A DNA stretch of 7,503 nucleotides from positions 1 to 7,503 of the forward strand of contig JANLHY010000430.1 of assembly GCA_024653795.1 (NCBI GenBank). The letters run 5' to 3'. The stretch's first letter is position 1; each line of letters starts with the position of its first letter. This DNA is from Candidatus Brocadiaceae bacterium. GTDB lineage: Bacteria > Planctomycetota > Brocadiia > Brocadiales > Brocadiaceae. Under the pieces are notes generated by a model that made no database searches, had not been told where the DNA came from, and was given only the letters and a program-made list of their open reading frames with translations. This document shows, piece after piece, positions 1 to 6,360 of the stretch. The translations under genes were made by a program, and so were the position numbers.

Positions 1-27
1 GGACAAAAGCCTTGAATTGTGCAAGAT

Positions 28-51
28 GAGGGCGAACACAAGGTTCTCCCC
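28..51. repeat. Small imperfect hairpin at the window start
   Basis: GGGCGAAC (30-37) and GTTCTCCC (43-50) form a stem with one mismatch around ACAAG. It resembles a common dispersed GGGCGAxCACAAGG-type repeat (general knowledge). The rest of 1-110 is AT-rich, and I see no gene in it. Confidence 0.5.
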
Positions 52-110
52 TACACGTATGTTATAAATAAAATAGTCGCCAAAGGCAGCTTAATTTAAT
101 GTTAAGCAAA

Positions 111-206
111 TTCAATTTATACCGTAGCGCGGGGGTTCATCCCCCGCTTGGGGCCGACCACGGGAGTCGGCGCTACAGAAAGACACGTAATAGGAGAATT
201 GTCATT
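111..206 (+). repeat. Branched palindromic element, family A copy 1 (upstream of the mcp)
   Basis: The outer arms GTAGCG (124-129) and CGCTAC (171-176) enclose two hairpins: GCGGGGG/CCCCCGC (129-135/141-147, loop TTCAT) and GCCGAC/GTCGGC (153-158/166-171). Together they suggest a three-way junction. It is about 90% identical over 96 nt to 4567-4662, including the TTCAAT-TATACCG left flank and the tail ending GAGAATTGTCATT. It resembles REP/MITE-type elements. It ends 22 bp before the mcp ribosome site. Confidence 0.85.
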
Positions 207-238
207 TTAAAAACCTTTTTAAGAAATGGAGGCAAAAA

Positions 239-2722
239 ATGAGGTGGACTGTTAGTAAAAAAATTGTCGTGGTGGGATTAATCCCAACCCTTGCTGCAAT
301 CTTCTTTCTCTATATGGTTCTTATAGATAAGATTCGCGTCAAGGCTGATGTGGATGAGGTGAAAGAACTCTGCCAGTACGTTATTCAAGCAAGTAAACTT
401 GTGCATGAATTGCAGAAGGAGCGCGGCGCATCTGCGGTTTATCTGGGAAGCGGCGGCAGTAAGATGAAGAATGAGCTAGAAGACGGCAAGCGAAATACCG
501 ACAAGGCGTTGACAACCTTCCAGACATATCTGGTATCCTTTGATGCGAAACGACACGGCGCAGAGTTTGATTCAAAGTTCAGCGCTGCGGTAAACCAGCT
601 CAATGATTTACAGGGCAAAAGGAGCGCGGTAGTGTCGCTCACATTATCAAAAGAAGAGGCGGTACGGTACTACACAACCACAGTTAATAGTTTTATTCAA
701 TCCTTCGAGAACATTGCATTACAGGCAAATCATCCGCAGATATCCGTCCCTGTCTCGGCTTATGTGAACTTTATATCGGCAAAGGAACTGGCTGGTATCG
801 AAAGGGCAATCATGAGCGGTATCGCAGCCGCGAATAAACCTCTTGGCGCTGGCGGGTTGACGCAATGGATGACGGCTTGGAAAGGGCAGGAACGGCTTCT
901 TCATAACGTTGAATACCTTGCTTCAAAGGAGTTGTCGTCGTTCTACAAATCAAATCTTACGGGACAAGTGGCAGATAAGGTTTCAAACATAAGGAACTTG
1001 TTGGTGGAAAAGGCCGGCGAGGGTAATTTCGGAATTACCGGAGACGAGGTATTTGATGCGGCTACACAGAGGATCGATGTCCTTAAAAATATTGAAGAAT
1101 TTCAGGCAAACGAGATTCAACATATTTCCGGCGTCATATCATCCGATGCAACACAAGCTGTTATCCTTTATTCAATCATTGGTGGAGCGTCGATTGCGCT
1201 GGTATGTACCTTGATTTTCTTCATCGTGCGGGCCATCACAAAACCCCTCAACAAGATGATCAGTCTGGCGGATGATTTTTCGAAGGGCGCTATAGACAGG
1301 GAAGTAGACGTCCACCAGAAAGATGAAATTGGAGCTTTGGCAGACGCCTTCCGGAATATGCAGGTGACCATGAAGGGTATTATCAAGGAGTTGGGTGGTT
1401 TGATCCAGGCAGTCAATGAAGGAATGCTCGATGCGCGGAGCGATAAGTCTGAGTATACAGGCAGTTGGGGTGAATTGTTGCGTGGGATAAACGGTCTTGT
1501 CGAGGCATTTGTATCGCCCATAAATGTGACCTCTGATTACGTGAATAGGATAGCAAAGGGTGATATTCCCGAAAAGATTGCCAAAGAATATAAAGGCGAT
1601 TTTAACAAGATCAAGACAGACCTTAATATGCTTATCGATGCGATGAATGATGTGACGCATCTTTCTGAAAAAATGGCGGTAGGAGACCTTACCATAGAGG
1701 TCAGGGAACGTTCACCCCAGGATAAGCTCATGCAGGCGCTTGGTTCAATGGTAAATAAGTTAAACGAAGTGGTAACGAATGTGCAGACTGTTTCTGACGG
1801 CGTTTCCTCAGGTAGTCAGGAACTAAGTTCAAGCGCCGAACAGTTATCCCAGGGTGCGACTGAACAGGCGTCGTCAGTCGAAGAGGTGTCTTCGTCAATG
1901 GAAGAGATGACCTCTACGATCAGGCAAAATGCTGATAATGCTCAGCAGACGGAGAAGATTGCAAAGAAATCTGCAGAGGACGCAAAAGAAGGCGGCGATG
2001 CAGTTGAGAAAACAGTAAGCGCCATGAAGGAGATTGCAGGTAAGATTTCGATTATCGAGGAAATCGCCAGACAGACGAATCTCCTCGCGCTGAATGCGGC
2101 TATCGAGGCAGCACGGGCTGGCGAGCATGGGAAGGGGTTCGCCGTGGTCGCCGCCGAGGTGCGGAAACTCGCCGAACGGAGTCAGACCGCAGCAGGCCAG
2201 ATTTCTCATCTCTCCTCATCCAGCGTGGAGGTAGCGGAGAGGGCGGGTCAACTCCTCTTAAAAATAGTTCCAGACATCCAGAAAACGTCTGATCTGGTTG
2301 TTGAAATCAGCGCTGCAAGCAGCGAACAGAACAAGGGTGTTGAGCAGATCAATAAGGCGATCCAACAGTTGGATACAGTAATTCAGCAGAATGCATCTGC
2401 ATCTGAAGAAACGTCAACAACATCGGAAAGACTGGCGAACCAGGCGCAGGAACTCAAAGACGCTATAGAATTTTTCAGGACGAGGGGCGCAGAGAAAAAG
2501 ACCAGCAAGGAAACGGTAGCAGAAAAAAGAACACCGGCAGCGCCTGCTCGCAAAACTAAAGTAAGTCATATCCAGAAGGCGACAAAACCGCACCCTGGCA
2601 ATAGCGAACGATTAGTCGCTGCGGGAAAACAAAGTGGATTCGCACTGGATATGGGCGGCGGGCACAACAACGGCGGGGATGGAGAAGACGCCGAATTCGA
2701 GCGCCACTCGCCCCGTAAGTAA
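239..2722 (+). CDS. Methyl-accepting chemotaxis protein with periplasmic NIT (nitrate/nitrite-sensing-type) domain and multiple HAMP units
   Basis: Membrane chemoreceptor that should pass a periplasmic ligand signal to CheW/CheA. The 827-residue product has a first membrane segment at about 8-28 and a periplasmic helical region at about 40-300. That region carries the NIT-family signature HELQKERGASAVYLGS (56-71). A second membrane segment lies at about 307-330. Next comes a HAMP unit (331-383, with PLNKM and DEIGALADAF) and two or three further HAMP-like repeats up to about 515 (GDIPEKI, VGDLTIEV). The signalling domain has the canonical hairpin tip EIARQTNLLALNAAIEAARA (608-627) followed by GEHGKGFAVVAAEVRKLAERS. 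A basic linker (750-800) leads to a Gly-rich tail with EFERH at 819-823, a possible CheR/CheB tether. The ATG has GGAGG (228-232) six bases upstream. NIT domains are known as nitrate/nitrite sensors, but the ligand here is inferred. It is the first gene of the cluster, 238 bp before cheW. Confidence 0.96.
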   Translation: MRWTVSKKIVVVGLIPTLAAIFFLYMVLIDKIRVKADVDEVKELCQYVIQASKLVHELQKERGASAVYLGSGGSKMKNELEDGKRNTDKALTTFQTYLVSFDAKRHGAEFDSKFSAAVNQLNDLQGKRSAVVSLTLSKEEAVRYYTTTVNSFIQSFENIALQANHPQISVPVSAYVNFISAKELAGIERAIMSGIAAANKPLGAGGLTQWMTAWKGQERLLHNVEYLASKELSSFYKSNLTGQVADKVSNIRNLLVEKAGEGNFGITGDEVFDAATQRIDVLKNIEEFQANEIQHISGVISSDATQAVILYSIIGGASIALVCTLIFFIVRAITKPLNKMISLADDFSKGAIDREVDVHQKDEIGALADAFRNMQVTMKGIIKELGGLIQAVNEGMLDARSDKSEYTGSWGELLRGINGLVEAFVSPINVTSDYVNRIAKGDIPEKIAKEYKGDFNKIKTDLNMLIDAMNDVTHLSEKMAVGDLTIEVRERSPQDKLMQALGSMVNKLNEVVTNVQTVSDGVSSGSQELSSSAEQLSQGATEQASSVEEVSSSMEEMTSTIRQNADNAQQTEKIAKKSAEDAKEGGDAVEKTVSAMKEIAGKISIIEEIARQTNLLALNAAIEAARAGEHGKGFAVVAAEVRKLAERSQTAAGQISHLSSSSVEVAERAGQLLLKIVPDIQKTSDLVVEISAASSEQNKGVEQINKAIQQLDTVIQQNASASEETSTTSERLANQAQELKDAIEFFRTRGAEKKTSKETVAEKRTPAAPARKTKVSHIQKATKPHPGNSERLVAAGKQSGFALDMGGGHNNGGDGEDAEFERHSPRK

Positions 2723-2731
2723 TCCATAAGA

Positions 2732-2937
2732 TAATAGTTCACCGCAAAGGCGCAAAGAGCGCAAAGGTATTATTTTTTAGAAAATAAATGCTGAAAATTT
2801 CTGAAAAACCTTGTGATTTTGTTATAGAAGATAATTCTTCTGTGAAGTTTTTTTCTCTTTCCTCCCCCTTTCTCCCCCTCTGGAGGGGGACATGGGGGAG
2901 GGCGTCCTTTGCGCCTTTGCGGTGGGCTGAACTGTTA
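2732..2937. repeat. Foldback element 1 between mcp and cheW
   Basis: The outer arms are TAATAGTTC plus ACCGCAAAGGCGCAAAG (2732-2757) and CTTTGCGCCTTTGCGGT plus GAACTGTTA (2907-2923, 2929-2937). The 17-bp inner part is a perfect inverted match and the outer 9 bp match at 8. Nested inside are CCTCCCCC (2861-2868) with GGGGGAGG (2894-2901), and TCCCCCTC (2873-2880) with GAGGGGGA (2883-2890, loop TG). The left arm has a CGCAAAG unit repeated three times. No gene is seen in this gap. No T-run follows a stem, so a standard terminator is not supported. Confidence 0.85.
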
Positions 2938-2960
2938 CCCCATAAGAAAGGAGGAGATAA

Positions 2961-3479
2961 ATGAATTCAGAAACGATTACAGAAATGGCGCAGTACCTGA
3001 CGTTCACGCTCGATGACGAAGTATTTGCCGTTAATATCGCAAAGGTGCATGAGGTGCTTGACTTTACGAGAATAACAAAGGTGCCAAAGACGCCTGACTA
3101 TTTGCGGGGTGTTATTAATCTTCGCGGCAGTGTTGTTCCCGTGGCTGACATGCGTTTGAAGTTCGGATTGCCAAAGGCAGAAAAGACAGTGAATACCTGC
3201 ATTGTGATCATGGAATTGAGCCTCGACGGTGACAATACAGTACTCGGCGCCCTGGTGGATTCCGTGCAGGAGGTGCTCGATCTGGAGCCGGGTCAAATTG
3301 AGCCCGCGCCGCGGATTGGAACGCGGTTGAAAACGGAATTTATTCAAGGGATGGGAAAACGTGATGACCAATTCATCATCATCCTGGATATCGATAAGGT
3401 ATTTTCCGCTGAGGAATTAAGCCTGACGCAGGGTGTTGCTCATCAAGGACAGTGCGAGGAGGCAGTCGCGGCGACATGA
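2961..3479 (+). CDS. cheW: Chemotaxis coupling protein CheW
   Basis: Cytoplasmic adaptor that links receptor tips to the kinase CheA. The 172-residue product is one CheW domain of usual length. Near the start is QYLTFTLDDEVFAVNIAKVHEVL (11-33), and the hallmark YLRGVINLRGSVVPVADMR follows at 47-65, whose NLRG loop arginine (R55) corresponds to the conserved receptor/CheA contact region. LGALVDSVQEVLDL (95-108) and IILDIDKVFSAEEL (140-153) complete the fold. A short Gln/Glu-rich tail (157-172) lies outside the domain. The ATG is preceded by a strong AGGAGG (2949-2954) at six-base spacing. Upstream lies a 206-bp foldback repeat whose right arm ends about 11 bases before the ribosome site. Downstream, cheR begins 163 bp later, again after a repeat. 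There is no sign of truncation or of a missing key residue. Confidence 0.96.
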   Translation: MNSETITEMAQYLTFTLDDEVFAVNIAKVHEVLDFTRITKVPKTPDYLRGVINLRGSVVPVADMRLKFGLPKAEKTVNTCIVIMELSLDGDNTVLGALVDSVQEVLDLEPGQIEPAPRIGTRLKTEFIQGMGKRDDQFIIILDIDKVFSAEELSLTQGVAHQGQCEEAVAAT

Positions 3480-3529
3480 TTTAGCATATTGAATTGAATT
3501 TGCAATTTTGACATTTTTAGCAAATAAAT

Positions 3530-3610
3530 GTAGCGCCGATCCCTTCCCCGATCCAGGTCGAGGACAGGTGTGGTCGGCCAATGGCGGGGGATAAACCACC
3601 CGCGCTACGG
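3530..3610 (-). repeat. Branched palindromic element, family A copy 2 (inverted, upstream of cheR)
   Basis: GTAGCGCC (3530-3537) and GCGCTAC (3602-3608) are the outer arms. Read on the - strand it follows family A: GCGGGTGGTTTATCCCCCGC, then GGCCGACCA, then a longer and diverged second hairpin ending GATCGGCGCTAC. The extra internal stretch (3546-3568, CCCCG, eight bases, CGAGGACAGG) weakly resembles the CRISPR-like word. The element ends about 32 bp before the first possible cheR ATG. Confidence 0.75.
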
Positions 3611-3642
3611 ACTCCGACTCGTTCGGGTTATGACATGAAACT

Positions 3643-4545
3643 ATGCACCATACCTACAGTTCAATCATAGAAAAGGCGTACAATTCCATCGACCTGCAGG
3701 CATTGTCTGAGGCAACGATGTCGGACAAGGATTTTTACCGATTCAGCGAATTTATTCATTCGGAATACGGGATTAAGTTGCCTCTTACAAAAAAGACAAT
3801 GCTCGAAGGGAGATTCAGGAAGAGATTGGCGAGCCTGGGCATGCGCTCCTTTAGCGAATACTGCGATTACGTATTCAGCCCCGAAGGTATCCAGAAGGAA
3901 TTAGCGCACATGGTTGATGCCGTTACCACGAACAAGACGGACTTCTTTCGTGAGCCGGCTTGTTTTGACTACCTCGTGCGGACAGCGCTGCCAGAACTTA
4001 TGAATACGCGTTGCTCCGGGTTACAGAAGGGGCTCTCCCTGTGGAGCGCGGGATGTTCCAGCGGCGAGGAACCGTATACCCTGTCAATAGTCCTGAGTGA
4101 ATTTGCCGAAGGCAATCCTGGATTCCGGTTTTCCATTCTGGCGACTGATATTTCGATAAGAATGCTCGATACCGCCATACACGCTGTCTATGGCGAAGAC
4201 CGGGTGGAACCGGTGCCTGATGAGCTGAGAGAGAAATATCTCATGGTGAGTAAAAACCATGATAAACATATGGTGCGCATAGCGCCGGAATTGAGGTCGC
4301 TCGTAACGTTTAAAAGGTTGAACCTCATGGAAAATAATTTTGGTATGGACGAGCCGTTTGAGATCATCTTCTGTAGAAACGTCATTATCTATTTCGATAA
4401 GGAAACACAGGAAAGGCTGTTGAATAAATTTTGCCGGCACTTAATACCTGGCGGATACCTTGTTGTAGGTCATTCTGAGATACTGACCAATATGAACATC
4501 CCATTAACGAGGGTGTGTCAGACGGTGTATAGAAAATCCGTGTAG
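3643..4545 (+). CDS. cheR: Chemotaxis protein methyltransferase CheR
   Basis: Uses S-adenosylmethionine to methylate receptor glutamates during adaptation. The 300-residue product has the N-terminal helical domain (about 27-95, DFYRFSEFIHSEYGIKL) and TTNKTDFFREP (95-105). The SAM-binding motif is LWSAGCSSGEEPYTL (133-147), followed by ILATDIS (165-171), EIIFCRNVIIYFD (240-252) and VVGHSE (275-280). All are typical of a complete CheR. The start is uncertain. The ATG at 3643 is the first possible one, because an in-frame TGA lies at 3631, but it has no clear ribosome site. The ATG at 3718 (residue 26, MSDKDFYRF) has GAGG at 3709-3712 with five-base spacing and begins where the conserved domain begins. 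The 25 extra residues may therefore not be translated. It lies between cheW and cheB and presumably acts on the receptor encoded at 239-2722. Confidence 0.95.
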   Translation: MHHTYSSIIEKAYNSIDLQALSEATMSDKDFYRFSEFIHSEYGIKLPLTKKTMLEGRFRKRLASLGMRSFSEYCDYVFSPEGIQKELAHMVDAVTTNKTDFFREPACFDYLVRTALPELMNTRCSGLQKGLSLWSAGCSSGEEPYTLSIVLSEFAEGNPGFRFSILATDISIRMLDTAIHAVYGEDRVEPVPDELREKYLMVSKNHDKHMVRIAPELRSLVTFKRLNLMENNFGMDEPFEIIFCRNVIIYFDKETQERLLNKFCRHLIPGGYLVVGHSEILTNMNIPLTRVCQTVYRKSV

Positions 4546-4566
4546 ATAAATTAAATTGTAAGGAAT

Positions 4567-4662
4567 TTCAATGTATACCGTAGCGCGGGGGTTTATCCCC
4601 CGCTCAGGGGCGACCACCAGGGTCGGCGCTACAGAATGACACGTAACAGGAGAATTGTCATT
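4567..4662 (+). repeat. Branched palindromic element, family A copy 3 (downstream of cheR)
   Basis: Same length and orientation as the copy at 111-206, with nine substitutions in the last 86 nt. The second hairpin is kept as CGACC/GGTCG despite changes in its register. A further stem, AGAATGACA (4633-4641) with TGTCATTCT (4656-4664), is perfect here and imperfect in the upstream copy. Together, 111-206 and 4567-4662 are direct repeats flanking mcp-cheW-cheR. Confidence 0.85.
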
Positions 4663-4682
4663 CTGAGCGAAGCAAAGAATCT
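4655..4682 (+). repeat. Dispersed TTGTCATTCTGAGCGAAGC-type repeat
   Basis: TTGTCATTCTGAGCGAAGC followed by AAAGAATCT is a word known to recur in intergenic DNA of many environmental bacteria (general knowledge, not checked here). It overlaps the end of the family A copy at 4567-4662. Confidence 0.5.
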
Positions 4683-4740
4683 AATTTAATTGTATAGGAA
4701 TTTTCATTTTATTTATGCGGGTTACAGGGTTGCATGGATT

Positions 4741-4924
4741 ATTCCCCTCTTGGGAGGAGACTCAACAATTCCCCTCTTGGGAGGGGTTAGGGGTGGGTTC
4801 CTTTCCCCGTTTTCACGAGGACAAGGATCGTGAAATCTCAGTGAATATCTCACGAAGTTACCGATCCCCGTTTACACGAGGACAAGCTTACCCACCCCTT
4901 AAATCCCCTCCCAAGAGGGGAATT
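4741..4924. repeat. Foldback element 2 between cheR and cheB
   Basis: AATTCCCCTCTTGGGAGGGG (4767-4786) is perfectly inverted at 4905-4924. Next to it, GGGGTGGG (4790-4797) pairs with CCCACCCC (4891-4898). Each outer arm is itself a hairpin (CCCCTC/GAGGGG). A partial direct copy of the left arm lies at 4741-4757 (17 identical bases, period 27). Two CRISPR-like words occupy the interior. The right end is 19 bases before the cheB ribosome site. Confidence 0.87.
4803..4886 (-). repeat. Two direct copies of the CRISPR-repeat-like word, 61 bp apart (copies 1 and 2)
   Basis: On the + strand, CCCCGTTTTCACGAGGACAAG (4805-4825) and CCCCGTTTACACGAGGACAAG (4866-4886) differ at one position. The 61-bp period is in the range of a CRISPR repeat-spacer unit, but there are only two copies. 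They lie in the centre of a foldback element (4767-4924). The stretch between them has its own short inverted repeat (CGTGAAAT 4829-4836 with ATCTCACG 4846-4853, one mismatch). No cas gene is near. Confidence 0.72.
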
Positions 4925-4956
4925 TCTAACTTGAAACCCATCAAGGGAGCGATTCT

Positions 4957-6060
4957 ATGAAAAAGAAGATCAGGGTGCTTGTCGTTGACGATTCTGCCGT
5001 GGTTCGCCAGGCGATGACGGAGATCCTCGAATCAGACGATGAGATTGAGGTAATGGCAACGGCGCCAGATCCATTCATTGCGGCAGATAAAATCAGGCAC
5101 GATGTCCCCGACGTAATTACGCTGGATATCGAAATGCCCCGCATGGACGGCATCACGTTTTTGCATAAGATCATGAGCCAGCATCCCATACCTGTTGTTA
5201 TCTGTTCGAGTCTCGCCTTAAAAGGTTGTGAGACGACTCTGAAGGCGCTGGAATACGGGGCTGTGGATATTATCGAAAAACCGCGATTGGGTACTCTGGA
5301 ATTCCTTAAAGAAAGCAGTATTCGTATCTGTGACACCGTAAAGGCCGCCGCCCATGCGCATTTACAGCACATCCCGGCGGCAACGCTGAAAGCGACCCCC
5401 AAACTTACCGCCGATGCAGTTATTGCAAAACCGAAGTCAAATGCCATGATCCAGACGACGGAGAAGGTAGTTGTTGTGGGTGCCTCAACGGGCGGCACGG
5501 AGGCCCTGCGGGTACTCCTGGAGTCGCTCCCCCACGATGCGCCGGGCATTGTTATCGTTCAACACATGCCTGAAAAGTTCACTGCTGCGTTTGCACGCCG
5601 TTTAAACGGTATCTGTAAGATTTCAGTCAAAGAGGCAGAGGACGATGATACGGTAATCCGCGGACAGGCGCTGATTGCGCCGGGGAATCATCATATATTA
5701 CTCAAGCGGAGCGGGGCAAGGTACTACGTAGAGATAAAAGACGGCCCGCTCGTGTGCCGTCACCGTCCGTCAGTGGACGTGCTCTTTCGCTCTGCCGCCC
5801 GCTATGCCGGTAAAAATGCAGTGGGGGTCATTATGACGGGCATGGGAGACGACGGCGCCAGAGGTATGCTCGAAATGAAGGAAGCCGGCGCTAAAAATAT
5901 TGCGCAGGATGAGGCAACATCCGTTGTTTTCGGTATGCCCCATGAAGCGATCAAACGGGGCGGCGTGGATAGGATACTGCCTCTCGATAAAATTTCCGAA
6001 GATGTAGTCAGGCTGTGCGAGTTAGAAGATGAAAAACTCAGCATGGCAAATATAAATTAG
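4957..6060 (+). CDS. cheB: Chemotaxis response regulator protein-glutamate methylesterase/deamidase CheB
   Basis: Removes methyl groups from receptor glutamates when phosphorylated, opposing CheR. The 367-residue product has a receiver domain (1-125) with acidic pocket D11/D12, phosphoacceptor D57 in VITLDIEMPRMDG, S84/S85 in ICSS and K108 in EKPR. An Ala/Lys-rich linker spans about 126-168. The C-terminal esterase domain (170-355) holds the catalytic triad as judged from family motifs: S177 in VVGASTGG, H203 in VQHMPEKFT and D299 in MTGMGDDG. Both the GNHHILL and RHRPSVDVLF stretches are present, so the enzyme looks complete. AAGGGAG (4943-4949) lies seven bases before the ATG. The 411-bp gap before it is filled by repeats. 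The kinase that would phosphorylate D57, CheA, is not in the window. Confidence 0.97.
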   Translation: MKKKIRVLVVDDSAVVRQAMTEILESDDEIEVMATAPDPFIAADKIRHDVPDVITLDIEMPRMDGITFLHKIMSQHPIPVVICSSLALKGCETTLKALEYGAVDIIEKPRLGTLEFLKESSIRICDTVKAAAHAHLQHIPAATLKATPKLTADAVIAKPKSNAMIQTTEKVVVVGASTGGTEALRVLLESLPHDAPGIVIVQHMPEKFTAAFARRLNGICKISVKEAEDDDTVIRGQALIAPGNHHILLKRSGARYYVEIKDGPLVCRHRPSVDVLFRSAARYAGKNAVGVIMTGMGDDGARGMLEMKEAGAKNIAQDEATSVVFGMPHEAIKRGGVDRILPLDKISEDVVRLCELEDEKLSMANIN

Positions 6061-6084
6061 GCCTTCGGCGACGACTTTTAAGCT

Positions 6085-6206
6085 CCCCTCTAGAAAGAGG
6101 GGCCGGGGGTGTGTTGCAAGGTACAGACGCACTGCAGTGCGTCTCTACACACCCCTTTATCGTTCGACTGAGCGCTCACGACGAAGTCCCCTCTTTCCAG
6201 AGGGGA
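6085..6206. repeat. Foldback element 3 between cheB and the receiver-ATPase gene
   Basis: There are three nested layers. The outer arms CCCCTCTAGAAAGAGGGG (6085-6102) and CCCCTCTTTCCAGAGGGG (6188-6205) are inverted with one mismatch, and each can also fold on itself. The middle arms GGGGTGTGT (6106-6114) and ACACACCCC (6147-6155) are perfect. The core AGACGCACTGCAGTGCGTCT (6125-6144) is a perfect 20-bp palindrome. A further repeat-like stretch (CGTTCGACTGAGCGCTCACG, 6161-6180) sits before the right arm. It starts 24 bp after the cheB stop and might also act on transcript ends, but no T-run is present. Confidence 0.87.
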
Positions 6207-6360
6207 ATCATAAAAGATTCGTCCTCGTGTAAACGGGGATTGAAATTCCTATACAAAAAAATAATTCGTCAAAAAGCACTTAAACATTATTCATTTCTTG
6301 TTATATGTTATTTATTAAAATTAAGTTACTCAATATGCTGAATAGTTAGAGGTGTTTTTT
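6207..6360. other. AT-rich leader of the receiver-ATPase gene
   Basis: After the CRISPR-like word at 6219-6254 comes about 90 bp of AT-rich DNA (6255-6345) before AGAGG at 6348-6352. A promoter could lie here, but only weak matches are visible (for example TTAAAC 6280-6285 with TATATG 6302-6307). I do not call one. Confidence 0.4.
6219..6254 (+). repeat. CRISPR-repeat-like short repeat, copy 3 (longest form)
   Basis: GTCCTCGTGTAAACGGGGA (6221-6239) is followed by TTGAAATTCCTATAC. Read as a unit, it has a short stem CCTCG/CGGGG and an ATTGAAAT end, much like type I/III CRISPR repeats that end ATTGAAAC. It sits alone, just outside the foldback element that ends at 6206. The word AAATTCCTATACA (6243-6255) recurs reverse-complemented at 4691-4703, so the ancestral unit may extend further. 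Confidence 0.7.

Larger units (their letters stand above)
4546..4956. other. 411-bp gap between cheR and cheB, filled by repeats
   Basis: From left to right: a short AT-rich stretch, family A copy (4567-4662), the GTCATTCTGAGC-type word (4655-4682), an AT-rich stretch with TGTATAGGAATTT (4691-4703), foldback element 2 with two CRISPR-like words, and the cheB ribosome site (4943-4949). The 81-codon open frame at 4715-4960 is a read-through of these repeats and is not considered a gene. No convincing terminator or promoter was found. Confidence 0.8.

Noticed and set aside
199..227. Promoter TTGTCA with AGAAAT before the mcp
   Set aside because: The -10 match is poor, it abuts the ribosome site, and TTGTCA belongs to the repeat tail that also occurs downstream of cheR.
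1172..1660. 162-codon - strand open frame inside the mcp
   Set aside because: It is antisense to a well-supported receptor gene, with no recognisable motif and no ribosome site, so it is a shadow frame.
2873..2890. Rho-independent terminator after the mcp
   Set aside because: The TCCCCCTC/GAGGGGGA stem is strong but is followed by CATGGGGG rather than a T-run, and it is nested in a larger repeat.
3508..3536. TTGACA upstream of cheR as a -35 box
   Set aside because: At 16-18 bp spacing there is only TAGCGC-like sequence from the repeat, with no acceptable -10.
4803..4886. A true CRISPR array
   Set aside because: There are only two copies with one interval, inside an inverted repeat, with no cas genes, so it is treated as dispersed repeats.
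4715..4960. 81-codon + strand open frame whose stop overlaps the cheB ATG
   Set aside because: It is made entirely of foldback element 2 and its CRISPR-like words (the PSWE peptide occurs twice because of the repeat) and has no ribosome site. The ATGA overlap looks coincidental.
6111..6341. 76-codon + strand open frame after cheB
   Set aside because: It runs through foldback element 3, a CRISPR-like word and AT-rich DNA, and shows no protein-like composition or family motif.
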